This document shows positions 1 to 10,183 of a stretch of 64,000 nucleotides of DNA, one piece after another (position 1 is the stretch's first letter; each line of letters opens with the position of its first letter). Position numbers and translations under genes: made by a program. Origin of the DNA: Myxococcales bacterium (GTDB taxonomy: Bacteria > Myxococcota_A > Polyangia > Haliangiales > Haliangiaceae); the NCBI GenBank assembly GCA_016720595.1, contig JADKKI010000023.1, positions 1 through 64,000 of the forward strand. The letters run 5' to 3'. Below the pieces are notes generated by a model. It was not told the origin of the DNA, did no database searches, and saw only the letters and a program-made list of their open reading frames with translations.

Positions 1-18
1 CGGGTTCCGAGGTGGGCG

Positions 19-1320
19 ATGACCAGGTACCCAACCGTGGCCCTCGGTGCGGGTCTCCTTATCGCAGGCTGCTTCACCTACTCGTCGCTGCCCAACGATC
101 GCGCCGATCCGAAGCTGCGGAAGATCAAGGACGCGAAGATCCTCGACATGAAGGTCAACCTCAACAAGCAGCCCGGCCTGTGCCCGAGCCATGAGGGGAA
201 GCTGTACGTCAACGCCAAGGTGCAGTGGCCCGGCGGTCAGCCGGTGGCACGCGCACTCGGCTCCGACGTCGATTCGTTCGATCCGGCGAAGTTCACGATC
301 ACGGGCCCGCTGATCAAGGCCGACAAGCAGGCGCACCTGACGCCCGATGGTGACGTGCTGAAGTCGGTGGAGACCGGGTTCGTCGTCGATGTGGTGTACG
401 ACCTCGAGCCGCGGTGGAAGTTCCACGAGACGTTCCCGCCGGAGTACAGCTGCTTCACGGGCTGGTGGGAGCAGGGCGAGGCGGCCGGAGATGGTGGTGG
501 TGGGGCCGGTGGCGATAACGGAGATATCGGCGCAGACGGTGTGGGTGGCGATACCGGTGCGACGGGCGGGCACGGCGGTGCCGGCCAGAAGATCACCGCG
601 TACATCACGGTGGTCTCCACGAAGTTCCATCAGCGGCTGTTCGCGGTGCTCGCGAATCGCACGCTGTTCCTCGCACCCGCCGATCATCAGCTCACGTTCG
701 ATGCCAGCGGTGGTGCGGGCGGCGCGGGCGGGCCTGGTGGGAACGGCGGCAACGGTGGCAATCAGCCGTTCGAGGACAAGGAGATGCGCATCGACGGCAC
801 CCAGACGTTCATCAAGTTCGCCACCGGCCGGCCGGGAAACGGCGGCAACGGTGGGAACGGTGGCAACGGTGGCGATGGTGGAAGCGGCGGCAACATCGAG
901 ATCACCTACGACAGCGCGTTTCCCGAGATCCGGAACTTCATCGTCACCAACGTCGAGGGCGGCGCCCAGGGCGCAGCTGGTGAGGCCGGCGCGGGTGGCG
1001 GTGGTGGCGGCACCGAGGCCGAGAAGAACCCGGCCACCGGCACGGATGGCAACCCGGGTCGGCCCGGTAACCCAGGAAATCCAGGGAACCCCGGGCGCGC
1101 CAGCGTGCGCGCCGGCTCGGTGAGCAGCATGTTCCGGAGCTTCCAGGGGATCACGGTGCTCGGCGCCGGGGCCTCGTCGGGCGACACGCGTCCACCGCCC
1201 ACCGATGTGCGTCCCGTGCCCGCCGACACACGGACGCCGGGGCGAACGCCGCCCGGTCGCACGAAGTCGCCGAAGTCGCCGAAGTCGCCGAAGCGGCCCC
1301 TCAAGCTGAGGAGGAAGTGA
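19..1320 (+). CDS. Gly-rich repeat surface lipoprotein
   Basis: 433 aa, not matched to a named family. The N-terminus is a lipoprotein signal (hydrophobic run then a lipobox ending L-I-A-G-C at residue 19). Residues about 30-155 form a soluble domain with paired Cys. From about residue 160 the chain carries blocks of G-G-x-G-G repeats (GGAGGDNGD, GGNGGNGGN, GGDGGSGG), and near residue 350 a collagen-like G-x-P stretch (PGNPGNPGNPG). The C-terminus is basic, with three K-S-P repeats and K-R-P-L-K-L-R-R-K. Such Gly-rich parts are typical of extended, surface-exposed filaments, so an envelope structural role is inferred. The stop overlaps the next start, so the two genes probably form one transcript. 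The ATG at 19 is chosen because the signal peptide begins there. Confidence 0.75.
   Translation: MTRYPTVALGAGLLIAGCFTYSSLPNDRADPKLRKIKDAKILDMKVNLNKQPGLCPSHEGKLYVNAKVQWPGGQPVARALGSDVDSFDPAKFTITGPLIKADKQAHLTPDGDVLKSVETGFVVDVVYDLEPRWKFHETFPPEYSCFTGWWEQGEAAGDGGGGAGGDNGDIGADGVGGDTGATGGHGGAGQKITAYITVVSTKFHQRLFAVLANRTLFLAPADHQLTFDASGGAGGAGGPGGNGGNGGNQPFEDKEMRIDGTQTFIKFATGRPGNGGNGGNGGNGGDGGSGGNIEITYDSAFPEIRNFIVTNVEGGAQGAAGEAGAGGGGGGTEAEKNPATGTDGNPGRPGNPGNPGNPGRASVRAGSVSSMFRSFQGITVLGAGASSGDTRPPPTDVRPVPADTRTPGRTPPGRTKSPKSPKSPKRPLKLRRK
1262..1296 (+). repeat. 9-bp tandem repeat coding for K-S-P
   Basis: The unit cgaagtcgc occurs three times in a row, followed by a partial fourth copy. It encodes Lys-Ser-Pro repeats in the basic tail of the Gly-rich lipoprotein. 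Unit number could vary between strains without changing the frame. Confidence 0.8.
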
Positions 1321-1775
1321 TGCACCGGATGATGTTCGCGGTCGCTCTCGTCGGTGCCTGCGTTGCACCCGACACCACCCAGGTCGGGCCGACGATCGAC
1401 GTGATCCTCGTCCACACCAACGGCAATGCGACGAGCATGGACGCCGATCCGCACCTCACGCTCGGAACCAAGACGTCGTACTCGTTCGAGGTGGATGTCC
1501 ACACGGTCGCCGGGACAGAGCAGAGCAACGGTACGCCCTCGGATACGATGTTCCCCGCGGAGACGGTGAGCGTCACCATCATGCCGATCGGTGTGTCGCT
1601 CACGAAGGCCGAGTTCTACGTGCGCAACATCCTCGAGGAGCGCACGTTCGAACAGACCGTGAAGACGGATGTTCCAGCGTCGATGCTGGGCAGCTCGCTG
1701 ATGCTGCACGCCGAGACCGCCGATGCGCGCGGCCTGCAATCGAACACCATCGACTTCACGTTCGCGCTGCGCTGA
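1320..1775 (+). CDS. small hypothetical lipoprotein
   Basis: 151 aa. The N-terminus (M-H-R-M-M-F-A-V-A-L-V-G-A-C) is a short lipoprotein signal with lipobox V-G-A-C. The mature part is rich in Thr and Val and looks like a compact beta domain; no family is recognised. A strong Shine-Dalgarno sequence (gaggagga, 1309-1316) sits 3-10 nt before the ATG at 1320, and a GTG at 1317 is a possible alternative start. The start overlaps the stop of the Gly-rich lipoprotein by one base, so the two are probably co-translated and may act together on the cell surface. Confidence 0.7.
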   Translation: MHRMMFAVALVGACVAPDTTQVGPTIDVILVHTNGNATSMDADPHLTLGTKTSYSFEVDVHTVAGTEQSNGTPSDTMFPAETVSVTIMPIGVSLTKAEFYVRNILEERTFEQTVKTDVPASMLGSSLMLHAETADARGLQSNTIDFTFALR

Positions 1776-1816
1776 GCCACGCCAAACTCTGCCAGCGCGG
1801 CCGGCTCGGAAGCTGA

Positions 1817-1822
1817 TACCGT
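1817..1822 (+). promoter_or_regulatory. -10 box TACCGT, leaderless start
   Basis: The hexamer ends exactly 6 nt before the ATG at 1829, the spacing expected if transcription starts on the A of the start codon. No Shine-Dalgarno sequence is present. It is one of several such boxes in the window. Confidence 0.5.
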
Positions 1823-1828
1823 GACGAG

Positions 1829-3226
1829 ATGCAGCTCCGGCAGATGCTTCTCGTGTGCGTGCTCGCCAGCTCCGCGTGTGGCGAACATGGAAGTGTCCCT
1901 TCCGACGCGGTGGGCGACGCGGCGCCGGATCCGCACGTGCTCGTGGCCACGATCAACGCGACGGTGAACCGGAACCTCGATCTCCTGTTCGTGATCGACG
2001 ATTCCTCGTCGATGGCCGACAAGCAGACGAACCTCGTCAACAACTTCCCGAACTTCATCAACGTGCTCAACACGGTGGTGGGCGGGCTGCCCGACGTGCA
2101 CATCGGGGTGGTCACCACGGACATGGGAACCAAGGGCGCCGATGATGCCACCCCTGGCGCGGCGATCGGTCAGATCGGAAACGGCGGTTGCAGCGGCACG
2201 GGGAAGAGCGGCGCCTTGCAGACCTCGGGCGCGCCGGTGACCGGCACCTTCATCAGCGACATCAAGCTGACCGATGGGACCCGCGTGAAGAACTACACCG
2301 GCAATCTCGCTACCGTGTTTGGCCAGATGGCGCGCGTCGGCAGCGGCGGCTGTGGGTTCGAGCAGCCGCTCGCCGCGATGAAGGCCGCGCTCGGGAACAA
2401 CCCGGCCAACGCCGGATTCCTGCGTCCCGACGCGCTGCTCGGCGTGGTGTTCGTGACGGACGAGGATGATTGCTCGCTGAGTCACTCGACGATGCTCGGC
2501 CCGGAGAGCGCGGCGCTCGGTCCGCTCCTGTCGTTCCGTTGCACCCGGTTCGGGGTCACGTGCTCCACCGGCGGGACGACCTCGGACGAGATGAATCAGG
2601 TGGGAGCGAAGACTGGCTGCACGGGGAGGGTCGGCTCGCCGTTTGTCAGCGACGTCGCACCGTTCCGCGACTTCCTCGTCCAGCTCAAGGGCGATGTCCG
2701 CAAGGTGGTCGTGGCGGGCATCTTCGGCGCGCCCACGCCGGTGGCCGTCGAGCTGCGGACGTCACCCGGGTCAGGCACTGCAGATCCAGCGGTCGCCCAC
2801 TCGTGCACGTATCAGTCCGCGGGTCTCGAGGTGGCAGACCCGGCCGTTCGGCTCAAGCAGTTCATCGATCTGTTCCCGGGCGCGGGCGCGTGGTCGACGG
2901 TGTGTCAGCCGGACCTGTCCGAAGCGCTGGTCCTGATCGCTCAGACCTTGAACTTCGCGATCGGCTCGCCGTGCATCATCGCGCGCCTCGAGGACGCCGA
3001 CCCCAACACCCCCGGCCCGCAGGCCGATTGCATCGTCGAGGATCAGGTCGGGACGGTGACGACCCCGATCACCGCGTGCGGTCCGACCCCGGCGCCCCCG
3101 TGCTGGCGATTCGAGACCGATCTGACGAACTGCCCGGTGGCGGATCACCTGAAGCTGGTCATCCAGCGGGCCCAGACGCCGGATCCGAGCACGGTGACCC
3201 ACGCGCGGTGCATCATCGCGCCGTGA
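1829..3226 (+). CDS. von Willebrand factor A-like lipoprotein
   Basis: 465 aa. A lipoprotein signal (lipobox S-S-A-C, about residue 17) is followed by a von Willebrand A-type domain. It opens with L-L-F-V-I-D-D-S-S-S-M-A, a metal-ion-dependent adhesion site (D-x-S-x-S), and continues with a V-V-F-V-T-D-E-D-D strand in the middle. Several Cys in the second half suggest disulfides and export. Families of this type act in adhesion or protein-protein contact at the surface; the ligand is unknown. The gene converges on katG with only 16 bp between stops. It is preceded by a leaderless-type promoter rather than a ribosome binding site. Confidence 0.8.
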   Translation: MQLRQMLLVCVLASSACGEHGSVPSDAVGDAAPDPHVLVATINATVNRNLDLLFVIDDSSSMADKQTNLVNNFPNFINVLNTVVGGLPDVHIGVVTTDMGTKGADDATPGAAIGQIGNGGCSGTGKSGALQTSGAPVTGTFISDIKLTDGTRVKNYTGNLATVFGQMARVGSGGCGFEQPLAAMKAALGNNPANAGFLRPDALLGVVFVTDEDDCSLSHSTMLGPESAALGPLLSFRCTRFGVTCSTGGTTSDEMNQVGAKTGCTGRVGSPFVSDVAPFRDFLVQLKGDVRKVVVAGIFGAPTPVAVELRTSPGSGTADPAVAHSCTYQSAGLEVADPAVRLKQFIDLFPGAGAWSTVCQPDLSEALVLIAQTLNFAIGSPCIIARLEDADPNTPGPQADCIVEDQVGTVTTPITACGPTPAPPCWRFETDLTNCPVADHLKLVIQRAQTPDPSTVTHARCIIAP

Positions 3227-3242
3227 CGTGCATGGGGCGTAG

Positions 3243-5444
<2,202 letters not shown>

Positions 5445-5494
5445 CTACGGTTGGTTGGTGAGGACATCATCGCAAGATCGCGTGATAAGCACAG

Positions 5495-5531
5495 CCCGCG
5501 TGAACCTATCGCTCTGATATGAGGCGCCTAT
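5495..5531 (-). promoter_or_regulatory. OxyR-like binding site upstream of katG
   Basis: Read on the katG strand, four tetramers are spaced by exactly 7 nt: ATAG-N7-ATAT-N7-ATAG-N7-CGGG. The OxyR consensus is ATAG-N7-CTAT-N7-ATAG-N7-CTAT, so two tetramers match fully, one has 3 of 4 bases and one is poor. The site ends 60 bp before the katG start, a sensible place for an activator of a peroxide-induced gene. No oxyR gene is in the window. Confidence 0.5.
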
Positions 5532-5978
5532 CATGGACAGGCGGGGCGTCAGGCGACGCCGGGGTTCACTTCGGGAGCGGGTCGGCGGCGAAGTGGCGGA
5601 CCACACCACTTGCCGTTGAGCTTCACGACGCGGGTCACTCGCGCGGTTCGGGGGATCTTGCCATCCCCGTCCCGGGCGCCGGGGGGAGGTGGTCGGGGCG
5701 GTGTCGCCAGCCTGTCAGCACCGGACGACGCTTCGTGCGGGTGGCGACGTCCAGTTGACTCGGTGTGTCGTCGGCGATGAACTCCGCGGGGGGGGGGGGC
5801 GGCGCCCTGCCGCGGATCTCATCGGCCACCTTCTGGTTGGCGGGCTGGGCAGGGGGGGGGCGAGGCGGATGGCTCCTTCAGAAAGGGGGTGCGAACGGCG
5901 CAACCTCGCACACGGGCGTGACGCTGTCTCAGGCTGGCCCGATGATCTTCGGCGCGGGATCACCACGCTGCGGTCGGC

Positions 5979-5984
5979 TACACT
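5979..5984 (+). promoter_or_regulatory. -10 box TACACT, leaderless start
   Basis: The hexamer is exactly 6 nt from the ATG at 5991 (intervening tcgtgg), and there is no Shine-Dalgarno sequence. The same arrangement as at 1817 and 44217. Confidence 0.55.
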
Positions 5985-5990
5985 TCGTGG

Positions 5991-7124
5991 ATGGTGCGTG
6001 TGTCGGCCTTGCTCGGGTGCGCGGTGCTGGCGCTGCTCTCGCCACCGGTGGGCGCTGGCCCGGAGCCTACGGTGCTGACCGGCAAGGTCGTCGATCCGTC
6101 GGGAGCCTTGTTCGCGAAGGCCCGATTGCTCGGGACGATGGACTTCTACGATCCCGACAACAAGGCGGTCGCCGAGAAGTTCCCGCTCAGCGGGCTCTCG
6201 GTCGCCGCGGATGGGACGTTCGTCGTGCGCCAGGGCACGATGCGCACCGGCGTGAAGGTCCTGCGGTTCCGCTTTGTCGCGAGCGCCGCGGGTTACTCCA
6301 CATCCGACGAGGTGGTCGGTGTAGCCGGTGCGGCTCCTGCGATCGTCAAGCTGCGGCCGGGCGTGGATCACGAGCTTCGGGTGCTCGACGACCTCACGCA
6401 GCAGCCGATCGCGGGGGCGGCCGTCATCACCGATTGCACCGCGCTACAGCAGCGCACCCTCGTCGGCGCGGACGGCCGGATCCTGCTCCACGGCTGCGAC
6501 GATCGCGGCACGAATCCGATGATGGCCGAGGCCCCCGGCTACGTCACCAACGGGGTCAACACGGACTACACGAAGCCGCAGCAGACGATCACGCTCTCGA
6601 AGCTGCGCAGCCTTCGCCTCCACGTGACCGACGCCGCCACCGGCGCCGCCGTTGCGAGCTGCGCGATCACGGTCGAGGGCGTGAAGCGGTCCACCGACAA
6701 GGCGGGGCGGGTGGATCACACGGCACCGTACGGCACCGTTCCCGTCGAGCCGAGCTGCCCGGGCTACGGCAGGAACCTCGACGCGCCGCCTTCGGCGACC
6801 TGGGGGGCCGCAGATGCGGCGGCGATCCACGAGCTGAAGCTCCGCCACAACTTCGCGATCGATGGGCGCGTGGTTGACGGGAAGGGCAAGCCGATCGCCG
6901 GCGTCACCGTCGACGCGCGAGCGATCAACGAGATCTCTCTCGCGCGTGCGGCGCCGATCGCCACGACGACCACGGACCAGGCCGGGCGGTTTCACTTCGA
7001 CAGCTTCTCCGCCGATGAGTTTCACCTGTTCGTCGCCGGTCCGCGGTGGACGAGCGACGCGAAGCAGATCGTATGGAAGGCCCAGAAGGGGCCGATCACG
7101 CTGGTCGCGAAGCCGAGCCGATAG
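5991..7124 (+). CDS. secreted protein with carboxypeptidase-regulatory-like repeats
   Basis: 377 aa. A signal peptide (residues 1-22, ending about A-G) is followed by three or four prealbumin-like beta sandwich units of the carboxypeptidase regulatory-like / CnaB type. Each begins like V-L-T-G-K-V-V-D-P-S-G-A or I-D-G-R-V-V-D-G-K-G-K-P-I-A-G-V-T-V and has a T-D-Q-A-G-R-F-H-F-type turn. Such domains occur in myxobacterial periplasmic or surface proteins and usually mediate binding or structure rather than catalysis. No enzyme motif is seen. The start fits a leaderless transcript from the TACACT box immediately upstream. It converges on the lipoprotein at 7144. Confidence 0.75.
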   Translation: MVRVSALLGCAVLALLSPPVGAGPEPTVLTGKVVDPSGALFAKARLLGTMDFYDPDNKAVAEKFPLSGLSVAADGTFVVRQGTMRTGVKVLRFRFVASAAGYSTSDEVVGVAGAAPAIVKLRPGVDHELRVLDDLTQQPIAGAAVITDCTALQQRTLVGADGRILLHGCDDRGTNPMMAEAPGYVTNGVNTDYTKPQQTITLSKLRSLRLHVTDAATGAAVASCAITVEGVKRSTDKAGRVDHTAPYGTVPVEPSCPGYGRNLDAPPSATWGAADAAAIHELKLRHNFAIDGRVVDGKGKPIAGVTVDARAINEISLARAAPIATTTTDQAGRFHFDSFSADEFHLFVAGPRWTSDAKQIVWKAQKGPITLVAKPSR

Positions 7125-7143
7125 GCCGCCGCCCCGCAAAGCC

Positions 7144-7737
7144 TCAGAGCGCGATGGCGCACGGAATGCCGCGCACCGCGACGCCTACAAAGCCGGCGAC
7201 GTCGTATCGCTCGAACAGCTCGGTGACGATGCGGATCGCGGTCGCGGTGTCGTTCCAGTCGTGCACGCCCACCGCCATGTGCCAGGCCGCGTAGTCGCCG
7301 TTGAGATCGCCGCACGGGCCGAGCCCCACGCCGGGCGCGACCAGGTGGCGCTTCTCGAGCTCGTAGTGCGCCGCGGTCATGACTGCACCCGCGTTGATCA
7401 CCGGGCACTGCGCCGGGTCGGCGGGATCGGCCGGCAAGGTCATGCAGCCCTCATCGAAGCCGCCGCCCTTGCCGCGCCCGGTGCCGAGCTTGCGCGAGCC
7501 GGCGGCGCGCTCGATCCGGATGTACGCCTCGTCACGGGCGCAGTGCTGTGGTGCAGCGATCACGAAGCCCGGCAGGTCCGCCGGCGCGGTGTACACCGCC
7601 TCGGTCCCGAGTGGATGGTCCGAGGGGCAGGCATACGGACCCGTGGGATGTGAGGTGGTGGTGGTCGTCGTGGTGGTGCTGCTACCGCTGCCGCATCCGA
7701 CCGCGAGTGTGAGCGCCGTGAGCGCGGCACGCATCAT
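7144..7737 (-). CDS. hypothetical lipoprotein with poly-Thr linker
   Basis: 197 aa. The start (M-M-R-A-A-L-T-A-L-T-L) leads to the lipobox A-V-G-C. After the lipid Cys comes a low-complexity tether, S-S-T8-S, encoded by near-repeats of accacc, then a globular domain with several Cys and His. No family is recognised. The poly-Thr stretch works as a flexible spacer from the membrane. The first ATG overlaps by one base the stop of a short upstream reading frame, which suggests it was the second gene of a unit whose first gene is now broken. Confidence 0.65.
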   Translation of the reverse strand: MMRAALTALTLAVGCGSGSSTTTTTTTTSHPTGPYACPSDHPLGTEAVYTAPADLPGFVIAAPQHCARDEAYIRIERAAGSRKLGTGRGKGGGFDEGCMTLPADPADPAQCPVINAGAVMTAAHYELEKRHLVAPGVGLGPCGDLNGDYAAWHMAVGVHDWNDTATAIRIVTELFERYDVAGFVGVAVRGIPCAIAL

Positions 7738-7872
7738 CAGAAGTCGTACAGCGCGCGCACCAGCGGCTGTCCCGGGGTTGGCTCGATCATGGTCTCGACG
7801 ACCGTACCATTCGCGTCCATGGCATACGCCGCGCCCCCACCGGCGCGCGTGATGTTGGTGCGTGAAGCTCAT
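7737..7872 (-). pseudogene. probable frameshifted small gene remnant
   Basis: One minus-strand frame gives a natural-looking C-terminus (residues N-I-T-R-A-G-G-G-A-A-Y-A-M-D-A-N-G, later P-G-Q-P-L-V-R-A-L-Y-D-F) whose TGA stop overlaps the ATG of the poly-Thr lipoprotein. An ATG at 7872 begins M-S-F-T in another frame, and one base deletion joins the two. Without a frameshift only about 27 codons from an internal ATG (7820) are open. The overlap with the downstream start argues that it was once translated. Confidence 0.3.
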
Positions 7873-7965
7873 GCAGGCAAGACGCGGTAGCCCCGGGAAC
7901 TGGGAAGGTTTGTTGGCGCGTGTGGCTGGCCCGACCTTTGCTCCTCCTCGGGGCAGGAGGTTCGT

Positions 7966-8688
7966 ATGCTGACCTTGACCCGCACGATTGCTCACGTCGC
8001 CGCCCTCGGGCTCGTGGCGTGTGGCGCAGAACCGGCGGTCGAGTCGACGGAATACGACGATGTTGCGCAGATGCTCGCGTCGTCGCTCCGCTCCGATGTC
8101 GGCGGCGGTCTGCATGGCGCGATCGACGACACACTGGGGCTGGTTCACGGAACCCGGCCGCCGGGCTTCAGCGTCGATTCCCTCGGCTGGGTGTCCGGGT
8201 ATCACGGGGACGCGACGTACGCGTACCAGGTGACCTGCGCCGACCGGTCGGGGCACCGCATGCCGGCATGTAACGCCAGCGCCGAGAGCGCCACCGTGAT
8301 CGCGGCCTGGTACGGCACCACCCACGCGATGGGCTACGACGCCCGGTTCAACCGCGCGGCGATCTGGGAATTCGACCATCTGCAGTCGGGGATCGGGACG
8401 ATCCTCGGCGTGGGCTCTCTCGGGTCCACGGCCACGTTCGGGATGATCGGCACGCCGGTGACGTACACGCTGGCGACCGGCCTCGACGAGACCTACCTGC
8501 TGGATACGCAGGCCGGGCAGGTCATGGCCGCCGATCTGATCGGGGAGCTCGGGGTGGTGCGCAACGGGGAGCGGTTCGCGATCGATGCGCTGGTGACGCT
8601 CGATCGTGACGCCGCCAACGCCGCGATCGTCCTCGATGGAGCACAGGTGCTCGATGTGCGGATGGACACCACGTTCCCCGGCGAATAG
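7966..8688 (+). CDS. hypothetical lipoprotein
   Basis: 240 aa, not recognised. The N-terminus is a lipoprotein signal with lipobox L-V-A-C at residues 16-19. The mature protein contains a central region with two Cys (V-T-C-A-D-R-S-G-H, P-A-C-N-A-S) and C-terminal beta strands ending V-L-D-V-R-M-D-T-T-F-P. A clear Shine-Dalgarno sequence (caggagg) is 6 nt upstream of the ATG. The stop is 5 bp from the stop of the convergent GMC oxidoreductase. It is likely exported to a membrane; nothing points to a specific job. Confidence 0.65.
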   Translation: MLTLTRTIAHVAALGLVACGAEPAVESTEYDDVAQMLASSLRSDVGGGLHGAIDDTLGLVHGTRPPGFSVDSLGWVSGYHGDATYAYQVTCADRSGHRMPACNASAESATVIAAWYGTTHAMGYDARFNRAAIWEFDHLQSGIGTILGVGSLGSTATFGMIGTPVTYTLATGLDETYLLDTQAGQVMAADLIGELGVVRNGERFAIDALVTLDRDAANAAIVLDGAQVLDVRMDTTFPGE

Positions 8689-8693
8689 GCGGC

Positions 8694-10070
8694 TCAGGCC
8701 AGTGTGCGCATCAGCTCGGCGAGCCGATAGCTGAGGGCGACCAGCGTGAGGCCGCTGTTCGCGATCCCCGCGGCGCGGAGGATCGAGCCGTCGCAGACGA
8801 ACGAGCTCGGCAGGCCCTTCGCGGCGAAGAACGGCAAGCTGGTGTCGCGGGTGTGCTCGACGAACTGGTTCGCGGTGCCCGAATGGTGGGCGGCGTTGCG
8901 AAACTCCCAGCTCGAGGTCGGGAGGACCTTTCGCTCGAGGATGTCGGCGTCGAACTCGGTGAAGAAGCGAGCGACACTCGCGTCATAGGACGCCAGCTCG
9001 TCGGGGGTGACGTGCCAGTTGAGCGCCGGACGCTTGCCCGGTGACAGCTGCACGCCGCGCGTGGGGATCGGAGTCTGCTCGCCGAGGATCAGGATCGAGT
9101 AGTAGTCCCCGCGAAACCCGGAGCGCGTCTTGAACAGGATCGCCTCGCGGACCGCCTCGAGGTTGCCCAGCAGCATCAGGATCTTCTTGGGCGAGAACGG
9201 ATCGTTGCGAAGGTCCGAGAGGATGTACCGCGCGGGCCCCGTGATCGAGCCGAGCCGGAGATCGATCGCGGGTCGCAGATACACCACGGTCTTGAGATCG
9301 GCGGACTTGTAGACGAGGCCCGCGCGCACCTCTGCGGACCGCGTGGCGGTGCACGAGATCGCCTTCAGCCGGCTGTCGGGTCGAAGGCGAACCTTCGCGA
9401 CATACGCCATCGGGTGATCGTGGTACCCGGCGCAGAACGCACTCGGCTGCCCGAGCGAGTTCGCGAGGAGCACCGGCGTCGCGAGCCCACCCGCGGCCAT
9501 GACCACGTGGTCCGCTTCGATCCGCTCGAGGCCGCTCTTGCCCTTCACCTCGACGTACGACGTACCCCCAGCGGCCGACGCCACGACCCGCTCGGCGTGG
9601 CCGTAGACGACGTCGATCCCGTCGCCCGGATTGCGGCGGTTGGCGAGCTCCCAGACGTTGTGGCGTGCTTGCGGCAACACCATGTGCGCGACCGTGGACA
9701 CGCCTTGCTCGACGCTCTTGCGGTTGAGGTCCCGTGCGCGGTTGCAGTCCGCGAGCTCCGACTCCGAGAGGAAGAACGACCACGCCTTGGCGTAGTACGG
9801 GGTCATGCCGGCGGGCTCGATCCCCGCCTTCGTCAGATCGTCGGCGTCCAGCTCGATCAGCGCGTTGTGCCAGTAGTTGGTGGTGCCGCCGAGGCCCTGG
9901 GCGCGATTGATCGAGGTGTTGAGCTCGCCCGTCGGGCAATCCACATCATCGAACAGGGGGCGCTGCTTCCGGCTCTGCTCGACGACGGTCACCTTGAAGT
10001 CGTTGCGCAGGAGTGTGCTGACGACCGAACCGCAGAGCCCAGCGCCGATGACGACGACGCGTTTCTTCAT
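8694..10070 (-). CDS. GMC-family FAD-dependent oxidoreductase
   Basis: 458 aa. The Rossmann FAD motif V-V-V-I-G-A-G-L-C-G-S is at the N-terminus with the following acidic strand V-V-E-Q-S. A G-L-G-G-T-T-N-Y-W segment (GMC signature 1-like) is near residue 90. The C-terminal GMC domain keeps the catalytic His region A-A-H-H-S-G-T and the final G-I-A-N-S-G-L-T-L-V-A-L-S-Y segment. GMC enzymes oxidise alcohols such as sugars, sterols or long-chain alcohols; the substrate is not predictable here. There is no signal peptide, so it is cytoplasmic. The ATG at 10070 puts the FAD motif at residue 6. It lies 9 kb from the lipid locus, so a role there is only a possibility. Confidence 0.8.
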   Translation of the reverse strand: MKKRVVVIGAGLCGSVVSTLLRNDFKVTVVEQSRKQRPLFDDVDCPTGELNTSINRAQGLGGTTNYWHNALIELDADDLTKAGIEPAGMTPYYAKAWSFFLSESELADCNRARDLNRKSVEQGVSTVAHMVLPQARHNVWELANRRNPGDGIDVVYGHAERVVASAAGGTSYVEVKGKSGLERIEADHVVMAAGGLATPVLLANSLGQPSAFCAGYHDHPMAYVAKVRLRPDSRLKAISCTATRSAEVRAGLVYKSADLKTVVYLRPAIDLRLGSITGPARYILSDLRNDPFSPKKILMLLGNLEAVREAILFKTRSGFRGDYYSILILGEQTPIPTRGVQLSPGKRPALNWHVTPDELASYDASVARFFTEFDADILERKVLPTSSWEFRNAAHHSGTANQFVEHTRDTSLPFFAAKGLPSSFVCDGSILRAAGIANSGLTLVALSYRLAELMRTLA

Positions 10071-10183
10071 GAATCGAACGCATGGTGGCATGCGGCGGAA
10101 CGTCCGACAACGCGGCGGCGGCACCGTTGGGCCTCCCTCACAACCGCCGGGTTCGCCGTCGCGACGACTCAGCGGTCGCCGCG

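Noticed and set aside
1262..1296. Possible CRISPR-like short repeat
   Set aside because: Tandem 9-bp units without spacers, in frame in a coding region. No CRISPR array was found in the window.
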